In this document: positions 1-10,725 of the stretch, piece after piece
Layout of the letters: the number at the start of each line of letters is the position of its first letter
Numbering within the stretch: the first letter of the stretch is position 1
Assembly: GCA_015680685.1 (NCBI GenBank)
Contig: MNCI01005936.1
Span: forward strand, 638,896-702,895
Direction: 5' to 3'
DNA length: 64,000 nucleotides
Source: Gnetum montanum
Taxonomy: Eukaryota > Streptophyta > Gnetopsida > Gnetales > Gnetaceae
Notes under the pieces: model-generated
What the model was told of the DNA's origin: nothing
Database searches by the model: none
The model's input: the letters and a program-made list of their open reading frames with translations, nothing else
Position numbers and translations under genes: made by a program

Positions 1-121
1 GTTTTTTTGTATGCTTTCCCCAGGATAATTTCTTGTGTTCTTGATATATTTCTTCCAATTTCATAATTGAACTTCTATTTCTACTACTTGCTATTGCTTT
101 ATTATCCTACTTAATCAAGGT

Positions 122-703
122 TGATGAGCCGCGATATCACGTCCACCCCCATGATATCGCGGCCCATCGCAATGTCTATAAATAAGGGTGGCTTTCCCTA
201 TTCTAGGAACTTAGACTTAGACCCTTAGCCAAACTATAGCAATTTGACCATTCCAGAGTTAGAATAATTTCCATGTGCCCATAGTAGGAGTCTTAAAGTG
301 AACAGATCTTTATTCGAGCAAATTATACCTGAGCACACATTTGTGTATGGCAATAAAGATGAACTTTATGATAAACCTTGCAACATGTGGACTAAGCTAA
401 ATAGGAATTAATTATTGTTGAATNNNNNNNNNNNNNNNNNNNNNNNNNNNNNNNNNNNNNNNNNNNNNNNNNNNNNNNNNNNNNNNNNNNNNNNNNNNNN
501 NNNNNNNNNNNNNNNNNNNNNNNNNNNNNNNNNNNNNNNNNNNNNNNNNNNNNNNNNNNNNNNNNNNNNNNNNNNNNNNNNNNNNNNNNNNNNNNNNNNN
601 NNNNNNNNNNNNNNNNNNNNNNNNNNNNNNNNNNNNNNNNNNNNNNNNNTGTGAGACGCTCGTATTTGTATGGTTGAGTGTAGGGGTACCTTGCCACTCA
701 TCA
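122..703 (+). mobile_element. Solo LTR (Gypsy family of this window, E2-like subtype)
   Basis: A complete LTR begins TGATGAGCCGCGATATC and ends GCCACTCATCA, with no internal region on either side. It is flanked by a perfect 5-bp direct repeat AAGGT (117-121 and 704-708), the target-site duplication. The U3 holds palindromes of the GATATCGCGG type. A TATA box (TCTATAAATAAG, near 172) follows. The conserved hairpin of ATCTTTATT and AATAAAGAT lies near 306-360. Orientation is opposite to most copies in the window. A run of N (424-649) hides its U5 half, so the true length is unknown. A solo LTR with intact duplication implies LTR-LTR recombination after insertion. Confidence 0.9.
424..649. other. 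Assembly gap (226 N)
   Basis: This run of N lies inside the solo LTR at 122-703. The related LTRs at 39681 and 45874 show what kind of sequence is probably missing. Confidence 0.99.
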
Positions 704-708
704 AAGGT

Positions 709-1019
709 CTAAATTAATAGTGTAAGCAATTGAGGGTTGAGAGAAGACATGTGTCGACTCTAAGATCCTTGGGAGAGGTATGAGTTGAGCTTGGACCCTC
801 AATCTTTGATGTATTTCTCTATATTTTGAAAGTTCTTTTATAAAAGAGAAACATTTCTTGATTTCATTATGTTGGTCTTGTTTTCTAAGCTTAATTGAAT
901 TAGGAAGCTTGTAGAATGAGTTCTTTTTGGATCTATTAATATAGGTTTCACATTAAAAGGAAGCCATCATGAGCTAATTTGCTTAAGCATATCTTTTGAA
1001 ATTGTAATATTATTATAAT
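709..1019. other. No gene recognised
   Basis: AT-rich sequence between the solo LTR and the LINE remnant. I see no coding signal, RNA gene or clear repeat here. Confidence 0.5.
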
Positions 1020-2050
1020 TCCAATACTTACTAAGCATGTATCATGTCTTCTAAATTAGTGTAAGAATTAAAAAATTAGGAATAGAAATGATCTAAGGAA
1101 AAAAAGGCAATGAATAAAGTTATCATTTTTGTGTTTTTCTTACATAAGTTTGTTTCTTAAAAGGAGCATTCAAACCTCATCATCATCAATGCATTTTGCA
1201 ATCCATTTTACTAAGAGAGAAACACCCTAATTATAATAATTAATGAGGTCAAGTCCTCTATCTTTCTTGCTACTATTGCAAATATTCCAACCAACTCTAA
1301 ACAAGCAGGTACTATGTTAATTAAAAGACAAAAGAAACCAGCAAATAATTCAATCAATTTTATCATAAGAACCTTTTGTAAAAGCCCAACAACTAAAGTA
1401 ATAAAGATGAGTAGGTTGAAGCATTTTCTTAATAACTAAAACTTGGTTAATAAGGATGAGCTTTTTTCTTTTCATTTATTAAGCTTTTTTTTTCAATCAC
1501 ATAGTTCTACAAAATATTAAAATTAGGCTTTAAAAAGGTATTCCTAAAATTTTGAAAATAAAATATTTTTTTTCAAGATTTTCCAAGACTTCCAAGTAAC
1601 CCACTCTTGGATATTACCATTATAATTAATAGTAGATTTTTTCCAATTGATATGAGAGTCAGATGCAGTATTCTTTCACTCTAGTTAATAAAATATTGAT
1701 AGGTTGTATAAAATTATTATTCATAAAAAAAGAATCATTTGCAAAGTGCATGTTAAGCAGTTATGTACCTTTTGAACATCATAATGCAAATTATGTAAAG
1801 TAAGTCTAGTGCAATAATAAAAAGATAACAAGCTAGAGGACAACCTTGATGAATTAACCACTAAGAAGAAAAGGAAGAACTCAATTCAAAATTTGTAGCA
1901 ACTTAAGAATTAGCATTAGTAAGTAGGGTACCAACAAGATGAATAAAATAATCACCAAATCCTAATTTATAGAGATAAGAAATAATGAAATTCCATTCAA
2001 TCTTATCATAAGCTTTAGCATAATCTAACTTAATAAAAGCAATGTCCTAG
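1020..2050 (-). pseudogene. LINE reverse transcriptase remnant
   Basis: Read on the minus strand from 2050 leftwards, broken frames show a non-LTR reverse transcriptase. There is an FIKLDYAKAYDKIEW block (known consensus DFEKAYDRVxW), then QGCPLA, then FANDSFF at the catalytic FADD box, where the first catalytic aspartate is replaced by asparagine. Several frameshifts and stops separate these blocks, so it is non-functional. The upstream half of the RT is missing because the LTR of element E0 begins exactly where the block starts (2051); E0 probably inserted into this LINE. Left boundary is approximate. Confidence 0.75.
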
Positions 2051-2905
2051 TGATGAATGATTGAGTAGACCCTATGTCTAATCATATGATACACAAGCAT
2101 TGCAAGTGATTATATCAGAATTTACAAATTGAGATAGCTTAGGGTCAAGATATTTAATATTTAATCATAGGGAATTATCTTCCCACTCATACTAGTTATG
2201 GTTCTAAGCATATGGTTTAGTTCCAAGTGAAGCATATGATAATGATGTTATTAGGCATTTTAACTAATAATTGTAAAATATAACAAATATAGAAATTAAC
2301 TAATTAATCTAATGAGCATTATAGTAAATTCTAGTCTAGCCTAAGGGCCATGAATATTCATTCAAAATTTATTATACACATCCTAAACTCACATAGTTAT
2401 TGCTAGGATTACCAAGTACTCACTACTAGGTGTACCAAGCAATAGCTCTATGAGTATTACCAAATGATAATGTGTTTATGCTTAAAAGTAATCATACTCA
2501 TTTTGTCATGTTATTGATATGCATTGGAATATAATCATTATGCTAAGTATTTGGAAAGGTAAATTATAATGAGAGAAATGTCATGCTAAGTTAGAGTCTT
2601 GCAATGAAGAGAATTAATCTCGATCTTGTTAATATCATGAACTGTGTTCAAGTATAGGCCACTTTAATAAGATTCCAAATAATTAACTTGGTTCACACTA
2701 TAGGCACTTGCTAATTTCTAGTGAAATTGAAGAAAATAAACTCTAAAAGTCTTCATAACTACTACATTAATGATGCATTGAACAAAGTAGGTAGCTATAT
2801 TTATAGATATTTATTGTGACTATGACTTTGCAGCTTAGATATCACATCATGGGCTCTGACATTGCATCTATGACATCAAATAGCTCATCAAAAGATTGTT
2901 CATCA
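2051..2905 (-). repeat. E0 3' LTR
   Basis: It aligns with the solo LTR at 28477-29344. It starts TGATGAATGATTGAG and ends TTGTTCATCA. Inside are the family landmarks 'TCTTCCCACTCAT', 'GGATTACCAAG' repeated, and a degenerate palindrome zone near 2825-2880. It is one of the most diverged LTRs in the window. Confidence 0.85.
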
Positions 2906-3099
2906 TACCTCTATGATTGACTAAACACTCATCCTTAAATTAAACAAAACTGTTACAAAATTTGTTGGAGTAACACTAATGGAGTAACTAACTTGATATC
3001 ATAACAAAAACTTGAGTATTGCATTACAAAAGTTACTTTGAGTGGAGCTTTTACAAAATGAAAAATTTATTAAAAAAATATTAAATTTGGTAAAAATTT

Positions 3100-5340
3100 G
3101 CAAAAATACAAATTTTGTTGATGGTAGGTCTTCATGTGATTCAAGGTATTGGTAGCTTCTCCTTCCTCAGTAGCTTCTACACTTGATATGCCACTACTGT
3201 TACTATTTTCTTCATCCAAAAATATTCTAGTAACATCCTTAATTTCTCCTCATTTGTTTGTAGGCCATTGATTATCCAAGCTAGGTTGGCCATGTTCACT
3301 ATTGTAGGCACATCCTACAAACATAGAAATATTATGAACATTTTATTTTCATAGATGAACTAAGTAGTAAATTTTGTTTGTTCAACTTCAAATGCCTTCA
3401 CTTGTTTCTTTAGGGCCTAGTAATCTGACATTCTCTTGACCAAGTCCTCTACAATATCTCATTGGCCTATGAATTTTTCCATGAGAACTTGTAACTCTAC
3501 AATAGTGATGTACAATTTCTTCTTGGCTTCATTATGGAGTTAATGCTCATGTCAATAGAGGGATAATATGGTGATGACTTGCTTGTTTAGGTTATTTTGG
3601 GATATGTCTGTTATGAACATTACAAGGTTTTCATACTACAAGTTGAAAATTCTATATATTGTATCATATTCTTAATTGCAGTTCCTTTATTTTGATCTCT
3701 TCCTAATTTATCACATTGATTCCATTAAGGATTGAATACTGGTTTGGATCAAGGAATTATTGGAGAGTAGTGTTGAGTTTAGCCTTAGCCAATCTAATTT
3801 CTTTCCCATTGATTTCTTTTTGAGTTCTAGCTTATCTTTGAAATGCTCTTTAAATATTTTTTACTTCCTTAGCTTGTTCTATCATGCCTTGATCTTAATT
3901 ATTACTTTCTATTGGATGTCATGAACTTTGTTTCTAAAGAGATTTCTATTCTCTCTGGCCAACATATCAATTTCTAGGTTTATCTTTATCAATTATTTAT
4001 GGAGATGCTTAAGGTTTTTCTCCAATACTTTTTTTTTGTCTCCATCTTAAGCAGCCTTTGGTTTTCCATAGTAAGGCTTTTGTTCTTTTCTACCAACATA
4101 GAGATGTTTTTGTTCATTGCATGGACTTTGACATTTTCTAATGATGCATCCCATGCTATCTTTTCTTTTTCCATCTCTACTTCTTGCTACTTAGTTTTCA
4201 ATTGGGCAATGGCATCATCATTGAATTGGCTAAGTAGTTTAGAAGCCAAAAATTACATAGGATCTACCAAATGAGCATGGCGTTTTGTAACTTCATCTTT
4301 CAGTCTTTAATTCAACAACTCAACCTACCATAATTGGGCTTTAGATAACACCAACCTTTCCTTAGTAGTAATGAGCTCACACTACTCTATAGTGATATCT
4401 TCTAGAATGTCAAAGACATCTTGGATCATTTACTTAATTCATAGTAGTCTATCTAATGCTTCCTTGTGTTGCTAAGTGATTGTGCTTCCTTCTCTTCTTT
4501 TTTTAATCCTTGCATATACTTAGACATCTTACACTATAGTGAAGTTAGGGATCAATGTTATAGGAATTTTAAAGACTTCTCTCATGTGATTAGTAATAAC
4601 TTCTACAATAGCCTCTTGACCTTCTTGTGGCATCACCACAATAGTTATACCATCACCAACTTCTAGTGTAACAAAGAAAGATGTAGCATTACCAGAGATT
4701 TCTAGGTACTCTTCTTGTGGTAATGTAATTGCTACATCTCCAATTGTAGGATTTATTTTGACAAAGAGATGTTGGCGTTTAGTACTAAATAGGTTAGACA
4801 TATCTTCTTGTAATAATCATATAGTCTAAGATGCCTCCTACAAATGCCTCATTGCAAGGTGATAAATATCAAGACTACCCATATGTGCCTATCTATTGGT
4901 GCTTGGTGCACTCATGCATACTTGTACACCTATGGTTCCTATGGCGAGGATGGTGGTAACTAGGGTGGATCTTGTTGTTGTTGCAAAAAAGCCTATTATT
5001 GCTACTTTAATGTTGGATGGTGATGGAAGCTCTTTTTATTTAAGGTCACCTTCACCATCATAATTTTTTACCATGATGCTATTGTATATTTCTGTAGAAT
5101 TTCATTGGTATAACAAATGATCCTTCTCCTTCAATGAATTTTTTTAATTAAGCAAGGAAAAGGAAGTGTCTTTCTCCCATGTTCATTTTTTTGAATCTTC
5201 TCTCTATCTCCACTAAAATAAGATAAGGTAGGTTAACTAGAAAACACCCACTAAGGACCATACCTACCCTAATAGAAAAGGATGTAATTTTGCTCAACCT
5301 TACTATTGGATTGATGTGGTATGTTGTAATTTTGAAATAT
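3100..5340 (-). pseudogene. Accessory 3' ORF of E0 (broken)
   Basis: Minus-strand remnants of the same extra ORF seen in E3 and E4. From the right: a block at about 5340-5100 with 'LILVEIERRFKKMN', matching 'IFVKIEKGLKKMD' in E4; a segment at 4801-4529 (starting MSNLFSTKRQ) with '...EVITNHMREVFKIPI', matching 'KVITNHIKEPFNVPI' in E3; then a coiled-coil-like segment at 4174-3989 rich in Lys, Glu, Asn and Leu. Many stops break it, and the N-terminal part carrying the WYL(R/E)ETY block is missing. Function unknown. Confidence 0.65.
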
Positions 5341-5759
5341 ATCTTCTCTAATTGTGTGACAAATAATAAAAAATATAAAAATATATATAAATTTCCATAG
5401 CCATAGTTGCCCTATGCAACATACAACAACAAAAATAATAGATGGTCTCTAGGCTATGATAGCCAAAAACAACTATAAAAATATGACAAAAATAACAAAG
5501 CATAACATGTCCAATAGTGGCCAAAAACTAAGCCATAAGAGGAGGAGGATCATCATTAACATTGTCCCTAACTTCATCACTATCAACACCATAGGCTTGT
5601 GAACAAAAAACAAATAGAACATATAACCATCAAACATGAATTGATATTCGAATCAAAGTAAACATTTTCAATTGATGGAATTTTCATGAAAATGTGTTTT
5701 AGATTCCTTGGTTTGCACAAAATACTTAATAACCTCAAGCAAAATATCAGTCAACTACA
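5341..5759. other. No gene recognised
   Basis: AT-rich sequence between E0 and the COBRA-like remnant, with a short A/T run near 5365-5390. No coding match was seen. Confidence 0.45.
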
Positions 5760-6390
5760 ATCTATGCTGTGACAATCACAACCTCAAATGTATCATTTTC
5801 AACAAATGAACATGAATGAGCCATTCTATGCCAAACTTATTCTTGTAGTTGCCCAGACAATACAAAATCAACCTGCAAATAGGACATCCAAAGCTATTGC
5901 ATGGTCCCAATTGAAGTACTTTTTTTTACCCAACCACTAACTTGTGGGGATAACTATGACATCAATGTTAATTGGCATGTACTTTCTGACCATAGAAATG
6001 GATGGAGTGCAAGAATTACACTTTTCAACTAGGAATATTACATATTTTCCAACTGGTTTGTTGCTGTTGATATGGTAAAGGCCCTTTTTGGATATCAACA
6101 ACTTTACTCATTCAATGGAACATTGATTAGAGATCAAGGTAATGAAAGGTTGAATTACTTGACTGCAGAGCAAGATACAATGCCTAGGAAATAGCAATCA
6201 GTCGTGTTGTTTACTAAGAAATCAACTCCGGGTATCAAGGTTGTTGTTGGTGATGGCTTTCCAAGTAAATTATTTTTTTAACGGTGAGGAATGTTCTTTG
6301 CCTGATAGCTTTCCTGCTAGCAACATACATGCAATTTCTAGTCACCTCCTTATGCTATTTGTACCCTTTGTATTCGTTATTCTCTTTTAA
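5760..6390 (+). pseudogene. COBRA-like (COBL7-11 type) pseudogene, C-terminal part
   Basis: COBRA-like proteins are GPI-anchored, cell-surface proteins that act in cellulose deposition and polar growth. One + strand frame reads a cysteine block CQTYSCSCPDN (5832 on), then CGDNYDINVNWHVLSDHRNG, WSARITLFN, 'NWFVAVDMVKALFGY', 'YSFNGT', 'QSVVLFTKKSTPGI' and 'GDGFPSK'. After a one-base frameshift in a T run (near 6275) come FNGEECSLPDSFP and a hydrophobic tail that ends at TAA (6388-6390), like a GPI-attachment signal. In-frame stops: three TAG (in CK*DIQ, FN*EYY, RK*QSV) and one TGA. The N-terminal half was not found. No intron is visible across the fragment. Confidence 0.8.
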
Positions 6391-6544
6391 TATTTCGACT
6401 AATGGGGATATTGGATTTTGTATTATATGCCAGTGAGAATTGTGAAACTTATTCTTTTATTCTTTTAAGAAGGCATGACGGGTTCTTATGGCTTATTTGA
6501 GAAATTATAATGAATCCAAATGGCATTAGATGATGATTAGAGAA

Positions 6545-6810
6545 AGCTATTTATAGCTATTGTCCATATTCGGCGGATGTGTTGGTGTCCCACTCCCACT
6601 CCCACTACACTATCCTGTCCTACCGTCCCAGTGCCTCTACTCATCCCTTCCCCTGGCTGACCACGGCTCTCTACATCTGCTGTGCCACCCTGAACCAAAC
6701 GGCAATATCAGGGAACTCATTGGCTCTGGAGTGGACCTAGAAATATATTATTTAAAAATTGCTCACAAGTTGCCCAGAGGGCCCCACCAAAACCTTGACA
6801 AAACCGTAAA
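6545..6810. other. GC-richer segment, no gene recognised
   Basis: A patch clearly richer in G and C than its surroundings, with three copies of TCCCAC near 6591-6608. The + frame is open for 92 codons (6560-6838) but resembles no family known to me. Base composition suggests a different origin from the flanks. Confidence 0.4.
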
Positions 6811-7200
6811 GTTTCTAAGTGTCCAAAACCACCCTTAAACCCTCACAAGCCAGCATCCAAATCCCTCTCGTTGAAAAACCATGTACCAATGTGTGGGTCA
6901 ATGTGTGAGGAGTAGGCCTAAAAACTTACCATCCCAAATCTCTCACATTGAAAAACCACCTACTACTGTATAAGCCAACATGTGGGACAAAATGGCAAAG
7001 TTTCTAAGTTCCTAAAACTACCTTTGAGCATCCACAAGTTGGCATCTCAAATCCCACATGTTAAAAAACCATGTACCAATGTGTGGGCCAACATGTGGAG
7101 AATGGAATTAAAATTTTGTTATACTAAACTTGACCATAAGTTGTCCACCAAGCCCCACTAAACCTCATAAAACTTACCAAAATTTCTAAGTTCTAAAAAT
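6805..7200. repeat. Imperfect tandem repeat, period about 185-190 bp
   Basis: The landmark GTTTCTAAGT recurs at about 6811, 7000 and (as ATTTCTAAG) 7182. Each unit contains 'TTGAAAAACCATGTACCAA' or a variant and 'AATGTGTGGG'. Two units and the start of a third are visible, diverged by substitutions and small indels. No coding potential. Confidence 0.65.
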
Positions 7201-7239
7201 CCACCCAAATAAGCTTACACATTAAGGGTTTAGTGTCTA

Positions 7240-7800
7240 CACGTTGGTAATATCAATTATTTTGACAACAAAAAACCATTAATCTGGCAGTTTACAACCA
7301 CGAGATTTCTCTATTTTTATAAAATTTCTTCTTATTTTAATAATTTTTGCTAGCTTTTTTTCTTTTTTTACTTATTTTAACAATTTATAGCTTGTTTTCT
7401 CTAGATTTTCACTTATTTTAGCAATTTACAACTAATTTGCACCAAATTTTTACTTATTTTAGCAACTTATAACTTATTTTCATTAGATTTTTGTTTATTT
7501 TAATCATAAAATAGCTATAGAACAAACAAATATTATTATTTTCAACCTTATTTTACCTTTTTTCACCTTAATCTACCTTATTTGGCTTTAATTTTACCTT
7601 GTTTTGATCATGTTTTAACCTTGTTTAGCCATATTTTGCCTCATTGCTGCCTTCTTTTACCTTTTCTTGGCCTATTACCTTGCTTCACCTTGTAGTGACC
7701 TTATTTTGGCCTTCTCTAGCCCTATTTTACTTTGTTTTGGCTTTATGTTGCCTTATTTTGCTCTATTATTATAGTATTTTGCATTCTTTAACAATTTTAT
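7240..7800. repeat. T-rich degenerate short repeats
   Basis: From 7310 to 7500 'CTTATTTTAGCAA' recurs with variation; from 7540 to 7780 a loose 'ACCTTATTTTG(G)CC' motif recurs about every 15-20 bases. The result is a low-complexity pyrimidine-rich strand. Open frames here are composition artefacts. Confidence 0.6.
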
Positions 7801-9856
7801 CATGCAAATACCACTTGATGTGCTTATGTTGACATGCAAGATTAAGCTAGGAAGATGAAGAAGTAATTCGATTAGCCTTGGAGCCTAAGTGGACCCTTCC
7901 TGTGATGTTGATTCAACCAAGTTGAGCTCAAATGCTTAAACTGAGAGCCTAGAAGCCTTTAAACCATGTAGCCTTAACACCCTGAAGTAGCTTGACTACT
8001 TGTAACCTTGAAAACCATAAACATCCCAAAGGGTTCCTTGGTCAAATTTCCCATTTTAAACCATGATGGCGAGAAGAAAATGCATGAAACCAAGTTCCTT
8101 GCTAGAACTTAAGCTTGTCCAAGACATCGTCAAATCCCTACAAGGAAACATTGAAACCTTCACATGGCCATGATTACATCTAAGATTAACATGTTTAGTT
8201 TTAGCACTATTGACCTTTTTTTTTTGTAGGTTTGAATGAGAATGTAACATTGATGAACCTTGCATCCTACAACAAATGAGCCTGCATGACCTCTCATCTC
8301 TCCTTTTTTTTGGCATCTCAAAAGACTATTAACTTTGTATAAATTTGTTAAACAAGACACTGATTTTTGATGTTTTGCGAATTGTAACCAATAGTGGCCT
8401 ATATCTACTTACTGCCTCATGTGGCCTTATGCAATCTCTTCTAATCACATGTATTCTTTGATTTGTTTTCTTGTCCTCTTGGAATTGTGCTTGTAGGACA
8501 AGCTTAGAGCCATCATAGAGATCTAATTCATCACAGTGGTGAATCATCATGTGATCTTGATACATGAGATTTGGTTAGCTTGTTGAATTGTGCAAGAATG
8601 CTTGCCTTGGATGACTTACCTTACCCCTTTTGAGCCATATCCCCATAGCCAAACTACATGCCTCCTTACCTTGATAACAATAGAAATCTATGTTCAACAT
8701 TCATGCACCATGGCCATGTGACAGCTCCTTTGACATGCTCTACCATCAATTTCATTGAATATAACACATCTCATTTAATAAGAAAATGAAATAAAATTCA
8801 GCCTTGACAGGGAAACCTAATGAAGGTTCCATCCTTTTAAAAAATGGAAAAGCAAATTGCCAAGATATCCAAGAGGCTAGTGTAGCCTAAAGTGAAAAAA
8901 AATGGCTCCAAACAAACAAAGGGAGGAGCCTAGTGGCCAAAAAAGCCCACGGATGGAGTACTAGTTCCTCTAATACATTATCAAGTAACCAACAGTTTGA
9001 GCACGAAGCATGAAGACCTTTTCAACTAGTGCACATATCATTGTCATACCATAGCCATGATGTCAACATTTGGAATTCCTTGTTAACCCATGTGACTATT
9101 CCAATAGCTGAATATAGCCCTTATCTCATCTCAAACTTTTGACATTCCACTATAACCTTATTTCATCATTGTGAGCACTCCTTGGCATAATTCGATAGCT
9201 ATAAAATCAAATGTGGAGAGGAAGCATCAATGATGAACTTGCAATGGTGATTTGTATTCTTTGTTAATGTTTCTTGGGTTAATCCTCCAAACATCACAAA
9301 GAGAAACCAATGAAACACCTCACAGAAAATTTATGTGACAAATACGAAGCCTAAAGCCAAATTTACATTGTAATTTAATGGGAATTTAAAGGTAGAAATA
9401 ATTTTCTTATTTTTCATCAAAAATCCTACCCTGTGGCCTTGTTATGAAAAAGTTTCAGAAAATTTTTGATATGTAAAATGAAATTTATAATCCACAAACT
9501 ATAAATTTCATTTATGCCAACATGTAAAGGCTCAAAATGTTAAATACATTGCTAGATTTGGTAGTAAAAGCAAAAAATGTTGGTGGTTCACATTTTGGAA
9601 TTTGGACCATGAAAATAGCCAGAATATGCCACCAAATTTGGTAGGAAAAGCTTTACATGTTGGAGGCCCACACATTGTAGTTTTGGATGGTGGAAAGTGT
9701 TATACACATTGGTATTTTAGGCCCAAAAGTCAAAAAATTTGCTATACCACATATTGCAGATTGACTATCGAAAGCATCAAAAATGTTGTAGGGAATGTCA
9801 AAACTTTACTAGAAATTAGCCAAAATCAAGTTAGTAAAGAATCAATGAATGCATGG
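7800..9856. other. No gene recognised
   Basis: About 2 kb without a recognisable gene. Minus-strand open frames at 8056-8565 overlap each other and match nothing known to me. A diverged direct repeat of about 80 bp is visible: 'ATTTGGTAG(T/G)AAAAGC' at 9554 and 9636, followed each time by an 'ATGTTGG(T/A)GG' block. E1 starts at 9857. Confidence 0.45.
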
Positions 9857-10715
9857 TGATGAGTGGCGAGGTACCCCTACGTCCAACCATATGAATCACA
9901 TGCGATCCAATCAAATTCTATAGACTTTAATTACCAAGTATGCTAGAGTTAAATAGTGAGTTTGTGTTGTCCATTCATTGTCTTCCCAGCCTCACTTGTG
10001 AAATGCAAGTGTATGGTTAAGTGTTACCAAGGCATAAGATTTTTATCATTTTATGTTTTATCAATTTGATTGCCTAAAAAAAATAATGAAGTGAGAGTAA
10101 TTAAATGGTAAGTAAACTATTGTCTAATTTAACCTCACACAAGTAACTGTCCCCACTTCTCAGACACATCCTGAACTTCATGTAAACACTATTGGTTCTT
10201 AAACACTAACCATTTCTGAGCTACCAAGTGTCACACATATGTTCGAAGGGGTCATGCTTGCACATTTTAATTAGTTGCTTAATTAATCAAAATTAATTGC
10301 TGAATGAATAACATTAAATGTGAATGACATGAAATCCTAATATATAAATGCATAAAGAAAGAAAGTCTTAAGTGCTGCAAGGATGAGTCAAAGAGCTCAT
10401 CTTTATTGCCAACACAATGGTGTGTTCAGGTACATCAATGCTTGAATAAAGATCCGATTACACTTAGACCTCCTACTACGAGTATTTGGAAAATATTCTA
10501 ACTCTCAAATGAACAAACTACAAGAATTTCGCTACTTGACTTCAAAAACTACTACTGAATTTTGTGGCCAAGGGCTGTATTTATAGGCCCGGGAGTACCT
10601 TGCGATATCGCATGCCTGATATCGCATCTTGGGTCGCAATATCGCTTACTTGATATCATGTACCTAATATCACAACCACCTCGATATCAAAGCTTATATG
10701 AATCATGATTCATCA
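9857..10715 (-). repeat. E1 3' LTR
   Basis: + strand ends are TGATGAGTGGCGAGG and ATGATTCATCA. The palindrome array is at about 10596-10690 (GCGATATCGC, TGATATCGC, GCAATATCGC, TGATATCATG and others). The TATA box (CTATAAATA on the minus strand) is near 10578, and the AATAAAG hairpin lies at about 10399-10452. It pairs with 19180-20035. Confidence 0.9.
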
Positions 10716-10725
10716 TACCCCCATG
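10716..10725 (-). other. E1 polypurine tract
   Basis: Directly before the 3' LTR on the minus strand the sequence reads CATGGGGGTA. The same string stands beside the 3' LTR of E3 (39001), E5 (63001) and, with one change, E2 (40465). This is the expected site for plus-strand priming. Confidence 0.8.

Larger units (their letters stand above)
2051..5340 (-). mobile_element. E0: 5'-truncated Gypsy element (3' LTR plus accessory ORF)
   Basis: The 3' end of a minus-strand LTR retrotransposon: LTR 2051-2905, a weak polypurine tract (2906-2915, + strand reads TACCTCTATG) and remnants of the accessory 3' ORF up to about 5340. gag, pol and the 5' LTR are absent. The right edge is where similarity to the E3 and E4 accessory ORFs ends, so it is approximate. 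Confidence 0.75.

Noticed and set aside
392-704. Open frames across the N gap near the window start
   Set aside because: They consist of unknown residues from the 226-N run inside a solo LTR.
8056-8565. Overlapping minus-strand open frames
   Set aside because: No recognised domain, mutually overlapping in different frames, and in a region of decayed repeats.
10596-10690. CRISPR-like or origin-type repeat array
   Set aside because: The short palindromes are part of LTR U3 in a plant retrotransposon and have no regular spacer structure.
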